Source of the DNA: Alphaproteobacteria bacterium
GTDB taxonomy: Bacteria; Pseudomonadota; Alphaproteobacteria; Rickettsiales; UBA998
DNA length: 22,670 nt
Assembly (NCBI GenBank): GCA_021730835.1
Contig: JAKFYP010000086.1
Location: 1-22,670, forward strand
Direction: 5' to 3'
Of this stretch, positions 7,241 to 15,049 are shown piece by piece. The translations under genes and the position numbers were made by a program. The notes below the pieces were generated by a model. It worked only from the letters and a program-made list of their open reading frames with translations. It had not been told where the DNA came from and did not search any database. The first letter of the stretch is position 1; the number at the start of each line of letters is the position of its first letter.

Positions 7241-7912
7241 ATGAAACTCGAAACTCTCCCCGCACTTTGCAACGGCTGTGAACATGAAGTCTCCACGTTA
7301 CTGCAGTGGCTTGTGGATTTCGTGCATGAACTGGGTTATTTCGGCGTTTTCCTCATGACGTTTCTGGAGAGTACGATATTACCGGTTCCCTCCGAGATCA
7401 CGATGATCCCCGTAGGGTATCTCATTTTTCAGGGAAAAATGCTGTTCTGGCCCGTGCTGATCCTCAGCGTTCTCGGTACGGTAGCCGGGGCGCTCGTCAA
7501 TTATTACTTTGCCATGCGGATCGGGCGGCCATTGCTGATTCGTTTCGGGAAATACTTTCTGCTGAGTGAAAAGAAGGTCGATAAGCTGGATCGTTTCTTT
7601 TCCAGACACGGCGAGATATCGACCTTTACCGGACGCCTTATTCCGGGACTTCGACACTTTATTTCGCTACCGGCCGGGCTGACCCGCATGAATATCAAAA
7701 AATTTTGTTTTTATACGTCACTTGGCGGCGGCATCTGGATGTTGACGCTGATCGCTACCGGCTACTGGATTGGTGGCAATCAGGCACTACTGCATCACTA
7801 TATGCCATGGATTATACGGTCAGCCATTATGATCGTGATTGTGATTGTGCTGCTATACGTGTATCTTGGCCGGAGGAGGGTGCGAAATTATGACCCTCAT
7901 GATGCGGTGTAA
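7241..7912 (+). CDS. DedA-family inner-membrane protein (VTT/SNARE-associated domain)
   Basis: 223 residues. The DedA signature is clear: FLESTILPVPSEITMIPVGYL at the first re-entrant region (the conserved E and PxPSE), then FTGRLIPGLRHFISLPAGL with the conserved Arg residues and Gly-rich second region, and a hydrophobic C-terminal helix. DedA proteins are undecaprenyl-phosphate or phospholipid flippases or proton-coupled transporters in several bacteria; the substrate here is not known. The first about 24 residues (with two Cys) are atypical and have only a weak ribosome site, so GTG 7313 is a possible later start. The gene lies between nuoH and nuoI; the gap to nuoI is 4 bases, so they are co-transcribed. 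The 212 bases upstream hold no gene. Confidence 0.88.
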   Translation: MKLETLPALCNGCEHEVSTLLQWLVDFVHELGYFGVFLMTFLESTILPVPSEITMIPVGYLIFQGKMLFWPVLILSVLGTVAGALVNYYFAMRIGRPLLIRFGKYFLLSEKKVDKLDRFFSRHGEISTFTGRLIPGLRHFISLPAGLTRMNIKKFCFYTSLGGGIWMLTLIATGYWIGGNQALLHHYMPWIIRSAIMIVIVIVLLYVYLGRRRVRNYDPHDAV

Positions 7913-7916
7913 TAGC

Positions 7917-8405
7917 ATGACGATTCAGGCTAAAAGCTTACGGTCATTTCTGCTCAATGAGCTGCTCGTCGGCATGGCGCTGACACTGAAATATTTTTTC
8001 AAAAAGCCCGTGACGATTAACTACCCGTATGAGAAAGGCCCGCTCAGCCCACGCTTTCGCGGTGAACATGCGCTCAGGCGTTACCCCAATGGCGAGGAGC
8101 GCTGCATCGCCTGCAAGCTCTGTGAGGCGATTTGCCCGGCGCAGGCCATTACCATTGAGGCGGAAGAGCGCGTTGATGGCTCGCGGCGCACCACGCGTTA
8201 CGATATCGACATGACCAAATGTATCTATTGCGGGTTTTGTCAGGAGGCCTGCCCGGTAGATGCCATTGTCGAGGGGCCGAATTTCGAGTATGCGACCGAA
8301 ACGCATGAAGAGTTGCTCTATAATAAGGATAAACTGCTGGCCAATGGCGAGCGCTGGGAAGCCGAACTGGCCGCCGCCATCGCCGCCGATGCGGCATATC
8401 GTTAA
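7917..8405 (+). CDS. nuoI: NADH-quinone oxidoreductase subunit I (two 4Fe-4S clusters)
   Basis: 162 residues, exactly the length usual in alphaproteobacteria. Two CxxCxxCxxxCP motifs bind the N6a and N6b clusters: CIACKLCEAICP (C63, 66, 69, 73) and CIYCGFCQEACP (C102, 105, 108, 112). The invariant SPRFRGEHALRRYPNGEERC precedes the first. NuoI passes electrons along the peripheral arm towards quinone. The frame is open to 7845, but the longer version overlaps dedA, so ATG 7917 is chosen; family members begin about there. It follows dedA by 4 bases. lepA starts 66 bases later. Confidence 0.97.
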   Translation: MTIQAKSLRSFLLNELLVGMALTLKYFFKKPVTINYPYEKGPLSPRFRGEHALRRYPNGEERCIACKLCEAICPAQAITIEAEERVDGSRRTTRYDIDMTKCIYCGFCQEACPVDAIVEGPNFEYATETHEELLYNKDKLLANGERWEAELAAAIAADAAYR

Positions 8406-8471
8406 GTCCGCCGGAACGTTCATGGAGTTTGATACTGGACGAAACGGCTGCATTGCACTACATAGCGCCGC

Positions 8472-10274
<1,803 letters not shown>

Positions 10275-10312
10275 AGACAACTTGTGTCGGCACATTTTCT
10301 CCAGAAGTTAAT

Positions 10313-10513
10313 CTACTCCCAGCCGCCCCGCGGATCACTGAAATCGAGAGGCATCCGTGATTCACGGCGACTGCTGCTAGCGATAATATCGAAAAAAGGA
10401 TCGTCATCTTCGTGACGGCGGGCACGTGGTTTACGGCTGATGCCAAGCATCTGCTCCTCGCTGCGGTAGGACTCCGCCTTGGGCTGGTATGTTGGTTTCT
10501 TCTTTTTTGCCAT
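10313..10513 (-). CDS. Small conserved-looking hypothetical protein, 66 residues, basic N-terminus
   Basis: I do not recognise this protein. It starts MAKKKKPTYQPKAESYRSEE, has a basic middle (ISRKPRARRHEDDD) and ends PLDFSDPRGGWE. It has no signal peptide or membrane segment and looks largely disordered. AGGGG precedes ATG 10513 at good spacing, and a TATAAT-like hexamer lies at 10528-10533 on the same strand. The codon pattern and start signals favour a real gene. It is convergent with lepA, with 38 bases between the two stops. It could be an RNA- or ribosome-associated small protein given its charge, but that is a guess. Confidence 0.6.
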   Translation of the reverse strand: MAKKKKPTYQPKAESYRSEEQMLGISRKPRARRHEDDDPFFDIIASSSRRESRMPLDFSDPRGGWE

Positions 10514-10702
10514 GATGTGACCCCTGCATTATACGCTTATATAGGAAAAATAGCACAGAAGTGTTACAATTTTGTTACGATAATTAATATTAATTAATAA
10601 AATACCATTCAAATATAACAATATCTGCGTTTTTTTATTCGTATTATTGACACGCCAGCCAGATGGACATCGCTAAAAACCGCTGTCTGAAGGGTGATTT
10701 GT

Positions 10703-10766
10703 GCTATAGCCGATTGACTTTATGATGATACACAATCTGAATCGGCTATCGTCCGCAACTGCGGGC
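10703..10766 (+). repeat. Palindromic repeat family 2, copy 1
   Basis: ATAGCCGATT (10706-10715) pairs with AATCGGCTAT (10740-10749), leaving a 24-base loop. A second small hairpin follows at once: GTCCGC, loop AACT, GCGGGC (10751-10766), with one G.T pair. The same design, with the same stems but a different loop, recurs at 14009-14081. Confidence 0.85.
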
Positions 10767-10805
10767 GCGCCTCACAGCATCCACAGGTGGATGCTGTGAG
10801 GCGCG
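10766..10805. repeat. 19-bp perfect palindrome, GC-rich
   Basis: CGCGCCTCACAGCATCCAC at 10766-10784 is the exact reverse complement of 10787-10805, with only AG between the arms. The outer parts (CGCGCCTCA and TGAGGCGCGTAA) match the GC-rich arm of the 62-bp repeat at 18777-18838, where the inner part of the palindrome is absent. So it looks like an expanded form of a shared module. Confidence 0.85.
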
Positions 10806-10828
10806 TAAGCCTTAGCGGCGTTTGAGCG

Positions 10829-10860
10829 CAACTATATTTTTCTGGGGAAAAATATAGTTG
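10829..10860. repeat. 14-bp AT-rich hairpin
   Basis: CAACTATATTTTTC (10829-10842) pairs perfectly with GAAAAATATAGTTG (10847-10860) around the loop TGGG. No oligo-T follows the stem, so it is not a standard terminator for either strand. It occupies the same relative place as the third hairpin of the 62-bp repeat. Confidence 0.8.
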
Positions 10861-10962
10861 AAAGACAATAGTGCAGAATCTACTACACCACCACAAAGTG
10901 GGACTAACCACCTAACAGGGAAAGGCCGATGCCGGGAAATGACGTGACGGCACAAGCTCGCG

Positions 10963-12327
10963 TTATTTTCCCATCACCTGCTTTTCAATCGCGGCAATCA
11001 TCAGCGAGGCGATATCCTTGCCTGTGGCCGCCTCAATGCCTTCCAGCCCGGGCGAGGAATTGACCTCTAGCACTTTTGGCCCCGAAGATGAGCGGATGAT
11101 GTCAACGCCCGAGACTTTCAGCCCCATGATCTTGGCGGAAGCAATCGCCATCTTGCGCTCTTCCGCCGTCACTTTAATGGCGCTGGCCGTGCCACCCCGG
11201 TGGATATTGGCCCGAAACTCGCCTTCCGCCGCAGTGCGCATCATCGAGCCGACGACCTTGCCGTCAATGACGAAACAGCGTATGTCGCTGCCCTGCGCCT
11301 CCTTGATGAATTCCTGCACCAGAATATTGGCCTTGAGGCTTTTAAACGCATTAATCACGCTCTCCGCCGCCTTGTTGGTTTCCGCAAGCACCACGCCAAC
11401 CCCTTGTGTGCCTTCGAGCAACTTGACGACCAGCGGCGCGCCGCCGACCTGCTTGATCAGGTCGCGGGTATTCTCCGGCGAGCTGGCGAATCCGGTCAGC
11501 GGCATCTCGATGCCCTTATCAGCCAGCATTTGCAGGGATAAAAGTTTATCCCGCGAGCGTTTGATCGCATAGGATTCATTGAGGCAGAACGCCCCGCCCG
11601 ACTGGAACTGACGGGCCACCGCACAACCGTAATAGGTCAGAGCCGGACGCAGGCGGGGAATCACCGCATCTACTTCGTCAACCAGTTCCTCGCGGTAATG
11701 CACGGCGCGGCGGCGGGCGCTGATATTCATATAAGCCTCGCGCACATTGACGAAAATCATCTCATGGCCGCGGATTTCCCCGGCTTCCATGATCCGCCGG
11801 TTGGAGTAAAGATCGGGGTTGCTGGCCAGCAACACGATACGCAATCCCCCCTTGGCGGGCCGGGTGGTTTTATAAAGCGAACTGGCCTGTTCGTCGGCAA
11901 TATGGCTGTGATACATCACCCCATCGGGATCCACCAGAATCCGGCCCTTCATGGCTTCGCGCCCGAGCAGCATACGGTAGCCCATCGTGTCACGGTTGGT
12001 CAGGGTGATTTCAATCTCCCAACTCTCCGTGCCCATGGTGATCGGGGTTTTGATGACGTGGCGCTTTTCGTTCTGGCCGCTGGAGCTTTTGACCATGCGC
12101 TGACCGACCAGCCGCGCCTTGCAATGCTGGATAATCCGCCGGTTATTCTGGATGGGATGGATGTCAAACGCCACCCAGTCCTCATCGTTTTTGACGAAGG
12201 AATGGATATTGAACGCATGCAGGGCCGATGTACGCGCCCCGGAGTCAATGCGCGCCTTGATGGCGGGCAGTTTCAACTCGGCAAGGGCGCACCATTCTTC
12301 GCGTCCGACGACAATTTTATCCTGCAT
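10963..12327 (-). CDS. rimK: RimB-RimK fusion: retropepsin-like protease domain plus ATP-grasp glutamate ligase
   Basis: 454 residues. Residues 1-150 form an 'ATP-dependent zinc protease' (RimB) domain with the ARIDSGARTSALHA segment at 25-38, whose D-S-G-A is retropepsin-like, and LLGREAM. Residues about 160-454 are RimK: IPRLRPALTYYGCAVARQF, LNESYAIKRSRDKLLSLQML, GGAPLVVKLLEGTQGVGVVL, ILVQEFIKEAQGSDIRCFVI and EVNSSPGLEGIE. RimK adds glutamates to the C-terminus of ribosomal protein S6; RimB modulates this in Pseudomonas. In many genomes the two are separate genes. GGAGG lies 7 bases before ATG 12327. The gene is divergent from an M14 peptidase-family gene that often accompanies rimK. RimK homologues can also modify other substrates such as F420 or peptides, so the S6 role is inferred. 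Confidence 0.93.
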   Translation of the reverse strand: MQDKIVVGREEWCALAELKLPAIKARIDSGARTSALHAFNIHSFVKNDEDWVAFDIHPIQNNRRIIQHCKARLVGQRMVKSSSGQNEKRHVIKTPITMGTESWEIEITLTNRDTMGYRMLLGREAMKGRILVDPDGVMYHSHIADEQASSLYKTTRPAKGGLRIVLLASNPDLYSNRRIMEAGEIRGHEMIFVNVREAYMNISARRRAVHYREELVDEVDAVIPRLRPALTYYGCAVARQFQSGGAFCLNESYAIKRSRDKLLSLQMLADKGIEMPLTGFASSPENTRDLIKQVGGAPLVVKLLEGTQGVGVVLAETNKAAESVINAFKSLKANILVQEFIKEAQGSDIRCFVIDGKVVGSMMRTAAEGEFRANIHRGGTASAIKVTAEERKMAIASAKIMGLKVSGVDIIRSSSGPKVLEVNSSPGLEGIEAATGKDIASLMIAAIEKQVMGK

Positions 12328-12418
12328 GGCGCATCCTCCGCAGCTTATGCTTGATTCCGGCGACGCTTATACTTCAGAATCCCGATAATGTCAGCGGAGA
12401 GTTTCAGACGGGCATTTC

Positions 12419-13447
12419 ATGACTTATTTTCAGATTGCAGGCGCGGCGATCGGGCCGGGAGAACGCCGTCAGGTCAATGTCGGCATCGCCCGCCTCTATG
12501 ACTTTACCGATATGGGCATCCCGGTCGAAGTCGTGCGGGGCAAGCAGGACGGGCCGGTGCTGTTCGTCTGCGGCGCGCTGCACGGTGATGAAATCCTAGG
12601 TACGGAGATTATCCGCCGCCTGCTGCGCCATCCCGGACTCAAGCGCATCCGGGGTATTCTGCTGGCCGTGCCTATCGTTAACGTCTTCGGATTCAATACG
12701 AAATCACGCTACCTGCCCGACCGGCGCGATCTCAACCGTTCCTTCCCCGGCAGTGAGGAAGGCTCGCTCGCCGCCCGGCTGGCCCATGCCTTTATGAGCG
12801 AGATCGTCAGTAAATCCACCCACGGGATTGATCTGCATACCGCCGCCATCCATCGCAATAACCTGCCGCAGGTGCGCGCCTGCATTGACGACGACCCGGA
12901 AACGTTGCGGCTGGCGCAGGCGTTTCATGCGCCGGTGATTCTCAACGCCGCGCTTCGGGAAGGCTCAATCCGCGAGGCGGCGCGGCAATATCGCATCCCC
13001 ATGCTGGTCTATGAAGGCGGTGAAGCGCTGCGGCTCGATGAAAATGCCGTCAGCTTCGGAGTACGCGGGGTTTTATCGGTGATGCGGGCCATCGGCATGC
13101 TGCCGGAATCCACCTCGGTAAAAAAACAGACGATCAGCCGTATCGCACAGGCCAGCTATTGGGTGCGCGCTCCGCAAAGCGGCATGCTGACGCCACGCTA
13201 TAAACTCGGCAGTCTGGTGGAGGAAGGCTCGGTGCTGGGTGTCATCTCCGATCCGTTCGGCAATCACCAGTTAAAACTGGAAGCAACCCGGCCCGGCGTT
13301 ATTATCGGCGAAACCTCACTGCCCTTGCTCAATGAGGGCGATGCCGCCTTCCATATCGCCACCTTCGACAAGCCGGATGACGGGGCGGTTATCACGGAAT
13401 TCCGTTCCGAACGGTTTGAAGAAAAGACACACTCGGAAGTTTTATAG
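12419..13447 (+). CDS. Succinylglutamate desuccinylase/aspartoacylase-family (M14) hydrolase
   Basis: 342 residues. The zinc ligands of this carboxypeptidase-like family are visible: H55 and E58 in CGALHGDEILGTE and H140 in GIDLHTAAIH. DRRDLNRSFPG (101-111) is the conserved substrate-binding arginine segment. Residues about 240-330 form a beta-rich tail (VRAPQSGMLTPRYKLGSLV, then EEGSVLGVISDPFG) resembling the barrel-like C-terminal domain of the family. These enzymes remove acyl groups from N-acyl amino acids; the real substrate is unknown. The ribosome site is weak. The 91-base gap to the divergent RimB-RimK gene must hold both promoters. Co-occurrence with rimK is common in proteobacteria and suggests a linked amino-acid ligase/hydrolase function. 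Confidence 0.88.
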   Translation: MTYFQIAGAAIGPGERRQVNVGIARLYDFTDMGIPVEVVRGKQDGPVLFVCGALHGDEILGTEIIRRLLRHPGLKRIRGILLAVPIVNVFGFNTKSRYLPDRRDLNRSFPGSEEGSLAARLAHAFMSEIVSKSTHGIDLHTAAIHRNNLPQVRACIDDDPETLRLAQAFHAPVILNAALREGSIREAARQYRIPMLVYEGGEALRLDENAVSFGVRGVLSVMRAIGMLPESTSVKKQTISRIAQASYWVRAPQSGMLTPRYKLGSLVEEGSVLGVISDPFGNHQLKLEATRPGVIIGETSLPLLNEGDAAFHIATFDKPDDGAVITEFRSERFEEKTHSEVL

Positions 13448-13527
13448 CTGGTCAGGGCCGTACATTTAAGGTTGATTGTTTATTGGGCATATCAACTCAT
13501 GATACACATTGTCATGGTCACCTGAAC

Positions 13528-13532
13528 AGAGA
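13528..13532 (+). promoter_or_regulatory. Ribosome binding site of the response regulator gene
   Basis: AGAGA lies 7 bases before ATG 13540. It supports starting at MKSCLIVEDE rather than at the TTG at 13483, which would add 19 residues that do not fit the receiver fold. Confidence 0.5.
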
Positions 13533-13539
13533 TATCGTG

Positions 13540-13944
13540 ATGAAAAGCTGCCTGATAGTCGAAGATGAGTTGACCTGCCGCAAAATCGCAGCCGCCATGA
13601 TGCGAAAAATGGGTTTTGAAGTGCGTGAATCCATGAGCGTCCCACAGGCAATTGAAGAATTTACGCAAAAAGTCCCGGATATGATCCTGCTTGACTGGTA
13701 TTTGCCGGGGCTGGACGGGTTGGCGTTGCTGAAATACATGCAGCATATCAAGCCGGAGATTCGCCCGCTGATCGTCATGTGCACGGGAGTGGATGATGAA
13801 GTCAATACGCTACGCGCCATGAAAAAAGGGGCCGATGCCTATATCGTCAAGCCATTGAAGTATGACGAGCTTGAGGCCTGCCTGACTGATCTGGGATTAA
13901 TCAGCAAGAGCGATGACTCCTCCACTGCCAGCGATTCGCAGTAG
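13540..13944 (+). CDS. Single-domain response regulator (CheY-like receiver)
   Basis: 134 residues, a receiver domain with nothing fused. The acidic pocket is E8-D9 (IVEDE), the phospho-acceptor is D52 (LLDWYLPG), the switch Thr is T82 (MCTG) and the Lys is K104 (IVKPLKYDE). A short Ser/Asp-rich tail follows. Such proteins act by docking to partners after phosphorylation, for example on a flagellar motor, a phosphorelay or a diguanylate cyclase. No kinase is adjacent. The start at 13540 matches the receiver's first strand. The gene is 92 bases after the M14 gene and may be separately transcribed. Confidence 0.92.
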   Translation: MKSCLIVEDELTCRKIAAAMMRKMGFEVRESMSVPQAIEEFTQKVPDMILLDWYLPGLDGLALLKYMQHIKPEIRPLIVMCTGVDDEVNTLRAMKKGADAYIVKPLKYDELEACLTDLGLISKSDDSSTASDSQ

Positions 13945-14008
13945 TGGATTGTGACTATTTCAGGCCCGCAGAGCCTGCCGGAAGCGGCTTACATGAGGAG
14001 ACGGAAGG

Positions 14009-14081
14009 GTTATAGCCGATTCACTTCAGCAAACCGTTGGTTATACATAACCTGAATCGGCTATCGCCCGCGACTGCGGGC
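14009..14081 (+). repeat. Palindromic repeat family 2, copy 2
   Basis: ATAGCCGATTCA (14012-14023) pairs perfectly with TGAATCGGCTAT (14053-14064), followed by the hairpin GCCCGC, loop GACT, GCGGGC (14066-14081). Compared with 10703-10766 the stems are conserved, while the large loop differs in sequence and length (29 against 24 bases). In the small hairpin a G.T pair of copy 1 is a G-C pair here, so pairing is kept. It lies in the 196-base gap between the response regulator and a convergent hypothetical gene. Confidence 0.85.
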
Positions 14082-14140
14082 GCACTGCCTATGCGGCGTC
14101 ATGTTTATGCTATATAAGCCCGCTCTCCCGGTGAGATACT

Positions 14141-14665
14141 TCAAAGCTGGCGTTCTCCGCCCTCTCTGGAGTTTTCGACCATTCTCTGATAAGCGGCACT
14201 GCTTTCCCCCCCGGCGATTTTATGCGGCAGGTTATATTCCGCGCCGGCGTTGTTATGGCCCGGCGCTCCCGCGTTCATATTCAGCGCATCCAGTAAATCC
14301 TTCACCGCCTTGTCGGAAGCCTGAGAGGACAGCGCGTTGCGGTGATTACCGGCATGGGCAGGCACTCCGGGCTGGGCGACATGGGTTTTCCCCTGATACG
14401 GCGTAACATAGGGACCTAAATTCTGTATCTGATTCGTAATCAGTGCGGGATCATGATTCGCAGGTACATGAACCGCACCGATAGCCGGTTGCTGGGACGC
14501 CGGCATTGTCAGATCGCCGTCAAACAGAATCCGCATATCGCCTTCCTTGGTTACTTCAATCGAACCGATTGCATGCGGTGTTTCTTTGATGCTGTCATTT
14601 ACCGTCCCGGCAATCATCGTCGCCGCATTGGGCGCTTCGGTAGCATTAGTGGTTTCTAAACTCAT
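14141..14665 (-). CDS. Hypothetical protein, 174 residues, low-complexity, unrecognised
   Basis: I do not recognise this protein. It is rich in Ala, Asn, Pro, Gln and His, with no membrane segment or signal peptide. A short ordered-looking part lies near residues 45-65 (IGSIEVTKEGDMRILFDGDL); the rest (PASQQPAIGAVHVPANHDP, SSQASDKAVKDLLDALNM) looks flexible. AGGAG at 14673-14677 lies 7 bases before ATG 14665, and ATG 14668 is possible. It follows the 82-residue gene by 26 bases on the same strand, so the two probably form an operon. A secreted effector or envelope-associated function is possible but unsupported. Confidence 0.65.
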   Translation of the reverse strand: MSLETTNATEAPNAATMIAGTVNDSIKETPHAIGSIEVTKEGDMRILFDGDLTMPASQQPAIGAVHVPANHDPALITNQIQNLGPYVTPYQGKTHVAQPGVPAHAGNHRNALSSQASDKAVKDLLDALNMNAGAPGHNNAGAEYNLPHKIAGGESSAAYQRMVENSREGGERQL

Positions 14666-14672
14666 CATTTTT

Positions 14673-14677
14673 CTCCT
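14673..14677 (-). promoter_or_regulatory. Ribosome binding site choosing between two adjacent ATGs
   Basis: AGGAG on the minus strand is 7 bases from ATG 14665 and 4 bases from ATG 14668. The spacing favours 14665 and rules out the longer reading to 14710. Confidence 0.55.
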
Positions 14678-14691
14678 GATTCCTTGCCTGA

Positions 14692-14940
14692 CTAAGCGGA
14701 TTCGCTGCAAGCGTTATTATACTGTATATCGGTCGCCAAGAGAATCACTTCCGCGAATTTTGGCGAAAATAATTTATTGAGCACCATCCGGCGCACCGCA
14801 TCCTGAAAGGCGCGCTTATGCTCACCCTGCAGAGAAGTGTTCACCGTAATGGCGCTCAAGCCCCCGTCTGCCACGGGATTATTGCATAACACATAATGGT
14901 TATCGAGGGGCTGGATATAATGTTTGGGATCGAATAGCAT
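14692..14940 (-). CDS. Hypothetical protein, 82 residues, unrecognised
   Basis: I do not recognise this protein. It begins MLFDPKHYIQPLDNHYVL, contains CNNPVADGGLSAITVNTSLQ and ends in an amphipathic C-terminal half (FQDAVRRMVLNKLFSPKFAE, then VILLATDIQYNNACSESA). The longer open frame to 15252 runs into folC on the other strand and lacks start signals. ATG 14940 has a strong AAGGAGG 10 bases upstream, which decides the start. It heads a likely two-gene operon with the 174-residue hypothetical gene. The 109 bases to the divergent folC must hold both promoters; a TATAAT hexamer lies at 15004-15009 on this strand, but I see no well-spaced -35. Confidence 0.65.
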   Translation of the reverse strand: MLFDPKHYIQPLDNHYVLCNNPVADGGLSAITVNTSLQGEHKRAFQDAVRRMVLNKLFSPKFAEVILLATDIQYNNACSESA

Positions 14941-14950
14941 ATACGTGTAT

Positions 14951-14957
14951 CCTCCTT
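14951..14957 (-). promoter_or_regulatory. Strong ribosome binding site of the 82-residue gene
   Basis: AAGGAGG on the minus strand, 10 bases before ATG 14940, is the strongest such site in the neighbourhood. It is the main evidence that this unrecognised frame is translated. Confidence 0.7.
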
Positions 14958-15049
14958 CCGGTTTAACCGTGATGCCTACCTTTGATGTAAAACATCCTAG
15001 CAGATTATATGGCCTCTGTTTATGACAATTCAGTGAATTTTCATCCCGT

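Larger units (their letters stand above)
10514..10962. other. 449-base gene-free block with AT-rich segment and serial hairpins
   Basis: No coding region can be supported here. The left part (about 10560-10650) is strongly A+T-rich, with TTAATATTAATTAATAA-like runs. From about 10703 the block becomes a series of inverted repeats: a 10-bp stem with a variable loop, a short GC hairpin, a 19-bp perfect palindrome and a 14-bp AT-rich hairpin, each listed separately. The rightmost 100 bases (10861-10962) show nothing I can name. It lies upstream of the small minus-strand gene and downstream of the RimB-RimK gene. Confidence 0.7.

Noticed and set aside
7237..7242. Perfect TATAAT before dedA
   Set aside because: It includes the first two bases of the start codon and has no -35 at proper spacing, so it cannot serve a leader-bearing transcript for this start.
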